A DNA stretch of 48,064 nt, from positions 1-48,064 of the forward strand of contig JAOTYD010000025.1 of assembly GCA_029862005.1 (NCBI GenBank), given 5' to 3'. The notes beneath the pieces were generated by a model that did no database searches, was not told where the DNA came from, and worked only from the letters and a program-made list of their open reading frames with translations. Source of the stretch: Gammaproteobacteria bacterium. GTDB lineage: Bacteria; Pseudomonadota; Gammaproteobacteria; GCA-001735895. Shown here in pieces: positions 20,701-29,801 of this stretch. The position numbers were made by a program, and so were the translations under genes. Each line of letters begins with the position of its first letter. The first letter of the stretch is position 1.

Positions 20701-21367
20701 GGTGGTAGTGGCGTGCATCCGCCTCGGTGCGGGCGGCTTCACCGAGCATGTCGTATGAATAGGTGTATCCCTGTTGCTCGAGTTCCCTGGCTCGTTTTCT
20801 CGCCTTGTTGATGTTGGTACCGAGCACAAAATGTCTGCCAAGTTCTTTCATCGCCTGGGCTACCGCCGTGCGTACCAGGGGTTCACCAAGACGTTTTATC
20901 AGGCCATGCAAGGTTAAGCGTATACCCTGTTCATCTTCAGGGGCGACAATTTTACCGGTAAGCATCAGCGCCCAGGTAGAGGCATTGACCAGCGGCGACC
21001 CCGAATGACCCAGGTGTTCACCCCAGTTGCCCGGAGAAATTTTATCCTCGATCAACTCGTCAATGGTCTGTGCGTCGGGCACTCGCAACAGTGCCTCGGC
21101 GAGACACATCAGGGCCACCCCTTCCCGCGTTGACAAGCCATATTCAGCGAGAAAGTTTTCCATCATGCTGGGACTGCTGTCCGCGCGGACCTTCGTTATC
21201 AAGTCTGCAGCCATTTCGCTGATGGCCTTGCGTTCTGCCGCTTCGAAGCCAGCCTCTGCAACCAGGTCAGTAATTATTTCATCTTCGCTCCCGAGGTAAT
21301 TTTCACGGATCTTGCAACGTAGCTTGTCGGCTGAAATGGGTGGGATGACAGACTGGTCAGCAGGCAT
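17729..21367 (-). CDS. putA: Bifunctional proline dehydrogenase / P5C dehydrogenase
   Basis: PutA oxidises proline to P5C with FAD and then to glutamate with NAD+, channelling the intermediate. The 1212-residue protein starts at once with the alpha-helical linker; there is no N-terminal ribbon-helix-helix, so it is not the self-repressing trifunctional type. The proline dehydrogenase barrel covers about 205-500 (VRLVKGAYWD near 351-360, YLVRRLLENGANSSFV near 465-480). The aldehyde dehydrogenase domain covers about 560-1010, with SPWNFPLAI, Glu786 (AETGG) and catalytic Cys820 (GQRCSALR). A C-terminal degenerate ALDH-like domain (about 1040-1190) is present, as in long PutAs. It is divergent from an NAD-glutamate dehydrogenase across 115 nt. 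Confidence 0.96.
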   Translation of the reverse strand: MPADQSVIPPISADKLRCKIRENYLGSEDEIITDLVAEAGFEAAERKAISEMAADLITKVRADSSPSMMENFLAEYGLSTREGVALMCLAEALLRVPDAQTIDELIEDKISPGNWGEHLGHSGSPLVNASTWALMLTGKIVAPEDEQGIRLTLHGLIKRLGEPLVRTAVAQAMKELGRHFVLGTNINKARKRARELEQQGYTYSYDMLGEAARTEADARHYHLAYSDAITALAKDCRHQSTRDNPGISVKLSALHPRYEIGQYLRVINELVPRVESLAMLACSANMGFNIDAEEADRLDISLDVIEAVLTNPALQDWQGFGVVVQAFGKRAVPMLDWLYALAKRLDRKIMVRLVKGAYWDTEIKRAQVLGLSDYPVFTRKVNTDISYLACARKLLTMTDRIYPQFATHNAHSVAAVLNLAGGQHDYEFQRLHGMGESLHEHVHQKHGAHCRIYAPVGEHQDLLAYLVRRLLENGANSSFVNQIVDTSISPESIASDPIDQISKLEQLSNPGICLPAALYGSARLNSRGWDITDLNCLHEINQSRETLSTTTWQAEPLTSAPITQEKVAREVFNPADPEDRVGEVIDASLETVDRSIQSALESFDEWSGSTREDRARCLQRVADLYEQNAPELFALLAREAGKSWLDAVGEVREAVDFARYYAAQLESLDSSLVARGVMVCISPWNFPLAIFSGQVFAALAAGNCVIAKPAEQTSLIAAFAGKLIHQAGIPPAAFQLLPGTGAIVGAALSADARIAGICFTGSTATATHINRSMAQHLPVTAPLIAETGGLNAMIVDSTALPEQVIRDVLASAFQSAGQRCSALRMLYLQEDIADKVLEMLFGALDELEVGNPWYLATDIGPVIDEAAKQKIESHCRSMAQQGRVLKSIAVPEEGLFVAPTVIQLDGIEQLEEEIFGPVLHVARFAASDIDKVVSTINEQGYGLTFGIHTRVDSRVEQIVRRIKAGNVYVNRNQIGAVVGTQPFGGEGLSGTGPKAGGPWYLQRFVAETSLPNSSTDEASVDAASLQKLVSKISSFNVPDSNPDLGQLRRLARDEGLPQEVKSIIEIYTMPGPTGETNQLSMHPRGVVLCLGPTRGDALLQAVAALAQQNAIVIVAEQATQLAQRLQQFGMAVGIDGSVEAATLRMLDGIDAVMSRARAEQLRAYRIALADRNGKLIPLICGVDELDRLIVERHLCIDTTAAGGNASLIAAGS

Positions 21368-21407
21368 GTATATTTTCCGTGGTAGTAGATAAAATTTCTC
21401 GACGCCG

Positions 21408-21424
21408 GACTCTAATATAGAGTC
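21408..21424. promoter_or_regulatory. Perfect 17-bp palindrome between putA and gdh
   Basis: GACTCTA-ATA-TAGAGTC is a perfect 7-bp inverted repeat with a 3-nt centre, placed 41 nt from the putA start and 59 nt from the gdh start. Size and position fit an operator for a dimeric regulator of both divergent genes. Because this PutA lacks the DNA-binding domain, a separate regulator would be needed. No regulator gene lies next to it. The AT-rich centre might also overlap a -10 element. Confidence 0.5.
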
Positions 21425-21482
21425 AAACCGGTTCCGATAAAAGGTTTACAATGCCAACAATAACATCAAAAGGGCTGCGGTA

Positions 21483-24400
21483 ATGAACAGGTGGTACAAA
21501 CGACTATTCAAACGTGTCGATGAGAAAGCCGGACTGGGCAAGCTGAAAATCAGTGAACAAACATTTTCAGAAAACTACCAGGGTGATTTCTCGGTAGACG
21601 ATGCGATGGTCGACCTGCCCGTTCTGGCAACGATAAATATTCGCAACCGGGCACAGGCCAGGCTGGTGAAAATCTCCAGGGATCCCAGGAATTACTCGAT
21701 CAAGCTATACACGCTGAAAGACACTATTCCCCTGTCGCAATCGATGCCGATATTCGAGTCCATGGGTCTGCTGGTACTGATTGGTCGACCCTATCGTATA
21801 AAGCTCGGTAATCGAAACTACTGGATTAATCATTTTACGCTCGAACGCGGCGATAATATCTGCGACGTCGATCCTGAAAAAATACCACGCTACTTCATGG
21901 AACTGTTCGACAGTATCTGGCGATCGCAAAGCGAAAACGACGATTTTAACCATTTATTGTTCACGGCCTGTATCAAGGCCAGGAATATCCAGATATTACG
22001 AGCCTACACCGCGTACCTGCAACAAATCCGGTTTCCGCACAGCCGCGAATACATTATCGAGACGTTGAATAGCTATCCCGATATCACCTTGCTGCTGGTC
22101 AGGAGCTTCATGCGCAAGTTCGATCCGGATAAAATCGACAGCGGTTCGCATCTCGAGTTATTCGCTGAAATCGAATCTAAGCTGAATGATATCGAATCCC
22201 TGGATCACGACCTTATCTACAAGCGCATGCTCAACCTGGTTGATGCGACGGTACGCACTAACTATTTTCAGAAAATCCCGGGTGATTCCGGGCACCTGAG
22301 CTTCAAACTTGATTCGCTTCGAATCGAGCAGCTGCCAAAACCGAGCCCGCTGGTCGAGATCTATGTTTATGCCCCGCGGTTCGAGGGAATCCATTTACGT
22401 GGCGGGCGTGTTGCACGTGGCGGGATACGCTGGTCGGACCGACGCGAAGACTACCGCACCGAGGTGCTGGGTTTGATGAAGGCACAAATGGTGAAAAATG
22501 CGGTTATCGTCCCGGCGGGCTCAAAGGGTGGATTTATCACCAAACAGGTCGCCCATTTACCCGCTGGGGAAGTTTATGGTGAGGTGCAGGCCTGTTACTC
22601 GCTGTATATTAATGCCCTGTTAGAACTGACAGATAACCGGATCGATGATGAAATCAGGCAACCCGAGCGCACCCGGGTTCACGATGACGCTGATCCCTAC
22701 CTGGTGGTTGCGGCCGATAAGGGCACGGCGGCATTTTCAGATGTTGCCAATAGTATCTCCCACCAACACGGTTTCTGGCTGGATGACGCGTTTGCGTCGG
22801 GTGGTTCACAAGGTTACGACCACAAGAAGATGGGCATCACCGCGCGCGGTGCCTGGGAATCGGTAAAGCGCCATTTTCGTGTCCTCGGCCGGGATATTCA
22901 GCGAGAACCGTTCACCATTGTCGGTATCGGTGACATGTCGGGAGACGTGTTTGGTAACGGCATGCTGCTGTCGCCCTGTATCAAGCTGGTAGCGGCGTTT
23001 AACCATATGCACATATTTATTGATCCCAATCCCGATGTCAGGAAGAGTTATAAGGAACGGGAACGGCTATTCGGCATGCATCGTTCAAGCTGGCATGACT
23101 ACAACAAGGAACTGATCAGTAAGGGTGGCGGCATTTTTCTACGCTCGGCAAAGCGCATCAATCTCAGTGCCGAGATCAAGCAACTCATCGGGTGCAAGCA
23201 AGATCACCTGACCCCGAACGAACTGATCGTATATATTCTCAAGGCCCATGTAGACCTGATCTGGAATGGTGGGATTGGCACTTACATCAAGGCGGCCACC
23301 GAATCCGATAGCGATGTCTCCGACAAGAGTAACGATGCGATTCGCATCAATGGTAGACAGGTGCGAGCCAGGGCCATCGGTGAGGGTGGTAACCTCGGGG
23401 TTACCCAGCGTGGTCGCATCGAGTATGCGCAGGCGGGTGGCCTTATCTATACCGATTCAATCGACAACTCGGCGGGCGTCAATTGTTCGGACAAGGAAGT
23501 CAATATCAAGATCCTGTTGTCACAGTTGGTCAAATCCGGGCGTTTGAGCAGTGAACAACGCAACCAGTTGCTGGTTGAAATGACCGATGAAGTTGCGCAG
23601 AAATGCCTGTTTAACAACTATCGCCAGACGCAGATCATCGACAGCATCGAGCAGCATGCAGCGCTTAATATGTATCAGCACGCGCGCTTCATGCGTCACC
23701 TCGAGGCCGAGAAGATATTAAACCGTCGGCTGGAACATCTTCCCAGTGATAAGCAGATTACCGATCGTATTGCCAAGAACCGGGGATTGACGCGTCCCGA
23801 GCTATCGATATTACTCTCCTATAGCAAGTTAACCTATAAGAACGCCCTGCTCGGAGCATCCTCGCTGACGGAAGACTGTTATGATCCCCTCCTGTTAGGC
23901 TACTTCCCACGCCTGATCCGGAAACGATTCGCCGATGAAATTCGCAAACATCCACTGCGCAAGGAAATTATTGCGACAATACTGAGTAACCAGATTGCCA
24001 ACAACATCGGTATCGGTTTTGGTTCCCGTATTCGCGAAGAGACCGGTGCTACGATTGAAGATATCGCCAAGGCCTACGTGGTCTGCGTCGAAGTTTTCGA
24101 CCTGTACGATACCTGGAGAAAGCTGGAGAAGCTCGACAATGTCGTCCACGAAAAGGACAGGTATGATTGTTTCCAGGATGTCAGTGGATTGCTGGAGCGT
24201 TCGATAAGCTGGTTACTGCGTAATCAGCCTTCGGATTTCGACGTCAACGAAGTAATCGAAAGTTACAAGGCCGACACGGTTATTCTGCGAGACGTCATTT
24301 CGAGCGTCATCGTTGGCCAGTCACGCAAGAATTATCTGGCTAACAAGCGTCGTTTTGTCAAATACAGGCTGCCTAAAGCACTGGCACACGAGCTGGTGGA

Positions 24401-24845
24401 TAAAACAACGCTGGCTTCCGCTTTTGATATCATCGAAATCAAAACCAAGCTGCAAACCGAAACCGAAAACGTGGCGCGAATGTTTTATGCGTTATCGGAA
24501 CGCCTGCAGTTGCACTGGATCAGGGATGCAATATCTACAACGATCGTTCGCACGCACTGGAATCATCTCGCGATCCTCAATTTACGTAATGACTTACACG
24601 CCAATCAGCATAATCTGACCGAATTGATTTTACAGATGGTCGGAAACAAGCGTCACGTCAATAAGGCGATGGCTATCTGGGAGCAACAGAATACCGACGC
24701 ATTGCAGCGTTATGACAGTATTCTCAATGAATTCAGCGCGATGCGAAGCTGCGATTTCCCAACCATTAGCGTCTCGGTTTCAGAGGTACGCCGGCTGGTA
24801 CAGCTCGGTAAGAGGCAACCCGTGTTGCAGGATGAAACGAGTTGA
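21483..24845 (+). CDS. gdhB: NAD-dependent glutamate dehydrogenase, large type but N-terminally short
   Basis: The enzyme deaminates glutamate to 2-oxoglutarate with NAD+. At 1120 residues it belongs to the large-GDH family, but the usual bacterial GDH-180 form is near 1600. The protein opens at the segment ENYQGDFSVDDAMVDL, which in the long form lies some 500 residues in. The first 20 residues look unrelated or linker-like. The catalytic region is intact: APRFEGIHLRGGRVARGG and SDRREDYRTEVLGLMKAQ (about 298-336), then VPAGSKGGF, the dinucleotide-binding GIGDMSGDVFGNGMLLS, and GEGGNLGVTQRGR. Upstream, only 115 nt separate it from putA, so no missing coding part is hidden. RBS-like AAGGG precedes the ATG by about 10 nt. 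Confidence 0.9.
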   Translation: MNRWYKRLFKRVDEKAGLGKLKISEQTFSENYQGDFSVDDAMVDLPVLATINIRNRAQARLVKISRDPRNYSIKLYTLKDTIPLSQSMPIFESMGLLVLIGRPYRIKLGNRNYWINHFTLERGDNICDVDPEKIPRYFMELFDSIWRSQSENDDFNHLLFTACIKARNIQILRAYTAYLQQIRFPHSREYIIETLNSYPDITLLLVRSFMRKFDPDKIDSGSHLELFAEIESKLNDIESLDHDLIYKRMLNLVDATVRTNYFQKIPGDSGHLSFKLDSLRIEQLPKPSPLVEIYVYAPRFEGIHLRGGRVARGGIRWSDRREDYRTEVLGLMKAQMVKNAVIVPAGSKGGFITKQVAHLPAGEVYGEVQACYSLYINALLELTDNRIDDEIRQPERTRVHDDADPYLVVAADKGTAAFSDVANSISHQHGFWLDDAFASGGSQGYDHKKMGITARGAWESVKRHFRVLGRDIQREPFTIVGIGDMSGDVFGNGMLLSPCIKLVAAFNHMHIFIDPNPDVRKSYKERERLFGMHRSSWHDYNKELISKGGGIFLRSAKRINLSAEIKQLIGCKQDHLTPNELIVYILKAHVDLIWNGGIGTYIKAATESDSDVSDKSNDAIRINGRQVRARAIGEGGNLGVTQRGRIEYAQAGGLIYTDSIDNSAGVNCSDKEVNIKILLSQLVKSGRLSSEQRNQLLVEMTDEVAQKCLFNNYRQTQIIDSIEQHAALNMYQHARFMRHLEAEKILNRRLEHLPSDKQITDRIAKNRGLTRPELSILLSYSKLTYKNALLGASSLTEDCYDPLLLGYFPRLIRKRFADEIRKHPLRKEIIATILSNQIANNIGIGFGSRIREETGATIEDIAKAYVVCVEVFDLYDTWRKLEKLDNVVHEKDRYDCFQDVSGLLERSISWLLRNQPSDFDVNEVIESYKADTVILRDVISSVIVGQSRKNYLANKRRFVKYRLPKALAHELVDKTTLASAFDIIEIKTKLQTETENVARMFYALSERLQLHWIRDAISTTIVRTHWNHLAILNLRNDLHANQHNLTELILQMVGNKRHVNKAMAIWEQQNTDALQRYDSILNEFSAMRSCDFPTISVSVSEVRRLVQLGKRQPVLQDETS

Positions 24846-25119
24846 TCCCGGTTCTGCGGACGATGGGTGTAATACGTTGGAGTATCTAAATTGAAGATAG
24901 AAGTTTTTTAAATTATTTTATATTACATATACTTAAGAAAACTACTTAAAGTAAATTATTGGACTCAATATAACACTTATTGTTGATTTTTTATCCTGTC
25001 ACCGTTTCTCCGGGCCTGTTTAGTGAAAATAAATAGCCAAACTGATAGATAATAAATCGAACCTCTACTTAAGACCTCACTTTCTTTTCAGCCACAGCAT
25101 CCGATAGTAAACTCGCGCC
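24846..25119. other. AT-rich gap after gdh, no gene seen
   Basis: These 274 nt hold no supported reading frame. The stretch 24895-25050 is very A+T rich (for example GTTTTTTAAATTATTTTATATT) and contrasts with its neighbours. It probably contains the gdh transcript end and the promoter of the alkyltransferase-like gene. I could not define a clean terminator hairpin. Confidence 0.4.
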
Positions 25120-25458
25120 ATGAGCCGTTTCAGGGAAAAGTTTGATCACCAGATATGGCGGGTCGTTGCAGCGATTCCACCCGGACACGTTATGGGCTAC
25201 GGGGAAGTAGCCAGGGCCGCAGGATTCCCTCGTTATTCCCGGATGGTAAGCGCTGCGCTCGGTCGGTCACCGGAGCCCTTGCCCTGGTTTCGGGTGGTGC
25301 GTTCGAATCGCACGCTGGCATTTGAAGTCGGATCCAGCAGTTACCGGGAGCAGGCACAATTATTGAAACAGGAGGGCGTACACTTCGATGGTTTGAAAAT
25401 AATTGAACCTGACTCCGATGACAGCCTGGACCGGATGCTCTGGGGCCCGCAAGACTAG
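25120..25458 (+). CDS. Alkyltransferase-like protein (ATL/YbaZ type)
   Basis: A 112-residue protein with the C-terminal DNA-binding fold of O6-alkylguanine-DNA alkyltransferase: IWRVVAAIPPGHVMGYGEVARAAG (helix-turn-helix with recognition helix) and then LPWFRVVRSNRTLAF. In true MGMT enzymes the motif is P-C-H-R-V with an alkyl-accepting Cys; here the position is Trp (PWFRV), the hallmark of ATL proteins. These bind and flag O6-alkylguanine for nucleotide excision repair without repairing it themselves. It is a single-gene unit. Confidence 0.92.
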   Translation: MSRFREKFDHQIWRVVAAIPPGHVMGYGEVARAAGFPRYSRMVSAALGRSPEPLPWFRVVRSNRTLAFEVGSSSYREQAQLLKQEGVHFDGLKIIEPDSDDSLDRMLWGPQD

Positions 25459-25485
25459 TTGTAAATTAAACCTGTAAATGACGGG

Positions 25486-25956
25486 TTACTGGTATTTTGC
25501 CGCCGTAATAAATTCATCGAATGATTCGCACCAGACAACAACCGCGCCGTAATCTGATGGATTGACATTTTCCGGCATCGGCAGGATAAAATTTTTAAAA
25601 GTCTTGATTTCCCCGATGTTGACAGAACTGTCCTTTACCAGCATGAACTCCTGTTCGTTCAGGACCAGGTCACGGGTCAGGTAAAGCCGATAAGCGGGTC
25701 CCGGTGCCAGCGAACCCTTGAAACTGACCTGCTTCGCCGAGATTGAAACCTGTCCTTCGCCCCAATGCAGAAAATCGCTGCCCGGCAGGTCTTTTCGAAA
25801 GCGGGCGCTGAACATCGCCTGCGTGGATGAAGATGCCACCTCGGCATCGCTTGGTCCCTGCGGTGCCACCAGGATCGGCAGCAGGTAGATACCAAGCGCA
25901 AAGCCGATTGCCAGCGCAATTCCATGGGTAATCAGGAATCTTATCAGTTTGAACAT
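25486..25956 (-). CDS. DM13 domain protein, membrane-anchored
   Basis: A 156-residue protein with an N-terminal transmembrane segment or uncleaved signal (about 8-31) and a single DM13 domain (about 50-155): [29 protein letters not shown] and [19 protein letters not shown]13 domains are often found as extracytoplasmic modules and have a conserved Cys, here in VVWCESF, that has been proposed to take part in redox or electron transfer. The specific role is unknown. It is divergent from glutathione reductase. Confidence 0.85.
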   Translation of the reverse strand: MFKLIRFLITHGIALAIGFALGIYLLPILVAPQGPSDAEVASSSTQAMFSARFRKDLPGSDFLHWGEGQVSISAKQVSFKGSLAPGPAYRLYLTRDLVLNEQEFMLVKDSSVNIGEIKTFKNFILPMPENVNPSDYGAVVVWCESFDEFITAAKYQ

Positions 25957-26057
25957 TTCAGTCGAACGCCCGAGGTTTCGTCGGATTATGTCTGCAAGGG
26001 GTTAAAAAATCTACCGGAAAACTGTTACAGTGCGCGCCGTTAAACCTGGAGAATAAC

Positions 26058-27413
26058 ATGTCACATGAGTTCGATTACGACCTGATTACACTTGGCGCCG
26101 GAAGCGGTGGCTTATCCATTGTTGAACGTGCCGCCAGCTACGGACAACGCTGTGCCGTCGTTGAAAGAGGCGATATCGGCGGTACCTGTGTCAACGTGGG
26201 TTGCGTACCAAAGAAAATCATGTGGTTCGCGGCGAACCTTTCACACATGATCGACGATGCCACGGGCTACGGTTACGACCTGACCAAAAACGGCTTTGAC
26301 TGGGCCAGGCTGATTGAAAAGCGGGAGCGATATATCAGCGGAATCAATCAGTGGTATCACGGGTACATGAAGGAACTCGGCATCGACGAAATCGAGGGCG
26401 AGGCCAGTTTTATCGATGCCAACACGGTCACTGTCAATGGCAGACATTATTCGGCACGACATATCGCCATTGCCACCGGCACTCGTCCCCGGGTTGCGGA
26501 CATACCCGGCGGTGAACATGTGATTACCTCGGATGGATTTTTCGAACTCGATCACCAACCAAACCGGGTCGCGATAGCGGGCTCAGGATATATCGCGGTA
26601 GAACTGGCCGGTGTCCTGAACTCGCTGGGAAGCCATGTGACCCTGTATTTGCGCAAACATCATGTACTGGGCGAGTTTGATAGCCTGATAAAAACAACCT
26701 TGCTGGAAGAGCTTGCCAAATCCGGTATCGAGCTTCGAACCAACTGCGAAATCACCCGCATAACACGTGCCGACTCCGGTCAGATGAGGGTCGATGACAA
26801 CCATGGTGTCGGGCTTGAAGATGTGGAGCAGGTCATCTATGCCATTGGCCGGGTACCTGAGCTTGAGACGTTAAAACTCGAGAATGCCGGTGTCGAGATA
26901 AACCAGAAGGGATTTATCTCGACCGATATGTACCAGTGCACCAATCAGCCCCATATTTTCGCGCTGGGTGACGTTACCGGGCGAGCGCCGTTGACGCCTG
27001 TTGCGGTTGCCGCGGGTAGACGCCTGGCGGATCGCCTGTACGATAACCAGGCCGAGCGCCATCTGGATTACGAGTTGATTCCCACGGTGGTTTTCAGTCA
27101 TCCGCCGATTGGCACGGTAGGCGTGACCGAGGAAGCAGCACGCGCGGAATACGGAGACCGGGTCAAAGTCTACCAGACCCGTTTCACGGCGATGTATAAC
27201 TCGATCAGTGGACACGACGTTCCTACCGCGATGAAACTGGTGTGCCTTGACGAGGAAGAAAAGATCATCGGTTGTCACATGATAGGGCCAGCGGTCGATG
27301 AAATGCTGCAGGGGTTTGCCGTGGCAATCCGCATGGGTGCCAGCAAGCGAGACTTTGACGACACCGTCGCAATTCACCCCACCAGTTCAGAGGAACTGGT
27401 GACAATGCGCTAG
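26058..27413 (+). CDS. gor: Glutathione-disulfide reductase
   Basis: FAD enzyme that reduces glutathione disulfide with NADPH. The 451-residue protein has the N-terminal GAGSGGL FAD motif, the redox disulfide in [13 protein letters not shown] (about 41-53), the NADPH-binding [14 protein letters not shown] and the C-terminal [12 protein letters not shown] with the catalytic His-Glu pair. In the NADPH 2'-phosphate loop E. coli has two arginines (R198, R204); here the aligned loop is [11 protein letters not shown], so the first Arg is kept and the second is Gly. A TGGAG ribosome-binding site precedes the ATG. Confidence 0.94.
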   Translation: MSHEFDYDLITLGAGSGGLSIVERAASYGQRCAVVERGDIGGTCVNVGCVPKKIMWFAANLSHMIDDATGYGYDLTKNGFDWARLIEKRERYISGINQWYHGYMKELGIDEIEGEASFIDANTVTVNGRHYSARHIAIATGTRPRVADIPGGEHVITSDGFFELDHQPNRVAIAGSGYIAVELAGVLNSLGSHVTLYLRKHHVLGEFDSLIKTTLLEELAKSGIELRTNCEITRITRADSGQMRVDDNHGVGLEDVEQVIYAIGRVPELETLKLENAGVEINQKGFISTDMYQCTNQPHIFALGDVTGRAPLTPVAVAAGRRLADRLYDNQAERHLDYELIPTVVFSHPPIGTVGVTEEAARAEYGDRVKVYQTRFTAMYNSISGHDVPTAMKLVCLDEEEKIIGCHMIGPAVDEMLQGFAVAIRMGASKRDFDDTVAIHPTSSEELVTMR

Positions 27414-27436
27414 CAATCATTGCAGCTGACGATCGA

Positions 27437-28951
27437 TCAGGATTTTCGAGCGATAATTTGAAACTGTCTGGCTGTCAGCTTGTAGGGGCTGCGCTCGGTA
27501 AATTCCAATTCGAGCTGTTTCAGTTTTTCATACACGATGGAGTCCTCCTTTAGTTCATTGGTACCCCAGTAGTTGTAAAGGCAACGAATCCCGTAGTGTT
27601 TTTCGAGACCTAATCCCATGCTGGAGAGCCACTCGATGACTTCATCGGGACGGTATTCATGGACATTGATATCAAATATCGAGTTGTACTGATCGGCCTG
27701 GTCCAGCAGTTCGTAGGCCTTGTCAAGGTCGTGTTCCAGAAAAGCCGCCTGGTAGGGTAACGAGTACTGGTTGGTGGTAATCAATGACATGAAACCGCCG
27801 GGTTTCAGCACCTGCCGCAGAACCTCCAGTAAAGGTTGCACCTCGTCAATAAACTGAATGACGTTATGACACAAGACGATATCGAACTCATTTTCGGGAA
27901 ACTTGTTACCAATGGTAAGGATATCCATTGCATGGGTATTCAATCGATCGGTAACGCCGGCCAAAGCAGCATTGGCGCGCGCATCGTCGAGCATCTGCCG
28001 GGAGATATCGACAATATCGATTTGATGATTCATGCGTGCCAGCGCGAGGCTGTCGAATCCGTTGCCACCGCCAGCGTCAAGAATACGCAAGGGTCTTGAA
28101 TCGACCGGGATGTGCTTTTTAAGGTTATGTTCGATCAGTTCATAACCAAAGCGATTCCACGGCATGCTTTGATCAGCCTTCCATCGCGACAGACCGGCCT
28201 CGAAGGAATCTTTACGGCTACATACGCGTAGCGCTTTGTTGAGGTCAACGTTGCCGGTATAAAGCGCCTTGCCAATAATTACGCCATCAATGCCATCGTT
28301 GTTAAAGCACTCGCGCACGTCCGTCATTGAGCCAATTCCACCGCCGACAATAATTCGCAAACCACTCATCGTCGCGAGGTCGATCGATGCCTCCAGATCA
28401 ACGCCGGTCATCGAACCATCCCGATGAATGCTGGTATGAATTGCGGTGGTTACGCCGAGCTGACGCATTTGAATCGCGAGCGTTGTTGCCTGTACGCTCC
28501 CGGGCGCACGCCAGCCGTGGATGTGGACTTCACCGCTGGCATCGGCGTCGATGCCAAGCACGATTGCATCACTGCCATAGGCCGCGACTGACTGGGCCAT
28601 CATTTGTGGATTTTCAACGGCGGAAGTGCCAATAATGACGCGCTTGATCCCCGACTTCATCGCCCAGTGAACATCGTCGATATTGCGAATTCCGCCGCCA
28701 AACTGGATATTGATGTCGAGGGCAGTGATTTGCTCGATTAACTCCCAGTTATGACTGGCCTCTTCGTCGAAGGCGGCATCAAGGTTAACGACCTGTAGCC
28801 AGCTGGCACCCTGGTCAATCCACTGTTGCGCACAGGCAACCGGGTCGGTATTGAAGACGACCGGATTCTCGGTATCGCCCTGGGTAAAGCGCACCACTTC
28901 ACCATTACGTATATGTATGGCTGGGAAAATAGTAAACCGCTTTAAATTCAT
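27437..28951 (-). CDS. HisA-like TIM barrel fused to a CmoM-like SAM methyltransferase
   Basis: A 504-residue fusion. Residues 1-243 are a HisA-type barrel: FPAIHIRNGEVVRF, QFGGGIRNIDD, VLGIDADASGE, HRDGSMTGVD and the phosphate loops VGGGIGSM and VIIGKALYTG. In ProFAR isomerase the first catalytic Asp lies in P-A-[IL]-D; here it is His13, while the second Asp is kept (Asp135). The usual V-D-L also reads VVNLDAA. Residues about 247-504 are a class I methyltransferase with LDAGGGNGFD as SAM motif I, most like CmoM (tRNA cmo5U methyl-esterase), including the C-terminal YEKLKQLELEF and QIIARKS. It lies 28 nt downstream of dapB with no other his gene. Whether the barrel is still an isomerase is doubtful. 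Confidence 0.85.
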   Translation of the reverse strand: MNLKRFTIFPAIHIRNGEVVRFTQGDTENPVVFNTDPVACAQQWIDQGASWLQVVNLDAAFDEEASHNWELIEQITALDINIQFGGGIRNIDDVHWAMKSGIKRVIIGTSAVENPQMMAQSVAAYGSDAIVLGIDADASGEVHIHGWRAPGSVQATTLAIQMRQLGVTTAIHTSIHRDGSMTGVDLEASIDLATMSGLRIIVGGGIGSMTDVRECFNNDGIDGVIIGKALYTGNVDLNKALRVCSRKDSFEAGLSRWKADQSMPWNRFGYELIEHNLKKHIPVDSRPLRILDAGGGNGFDSLALARMNHQIDIVDISRQMLDDARANAALAGVTDRLNTHAMDILTIGNKFPENEFDIVLCHNVIQFIDEVQPLLEVLRQVLKPGGFMSLITTNQYSLPYQAAFLEHDLDKAYELLDQADQYNSIFDINVHEYRPDEVIEWLSSMGLGLEKHYGIRCLYNYWGTNELKEDSIVYEKLKQLELEFTERSPYKLTARQFQIIARKS

Positions 28952-28979
28952 ATAGTTATATAAACTAATTAATGTGAAT

Positions 28980-29801
<822 letters not shown>

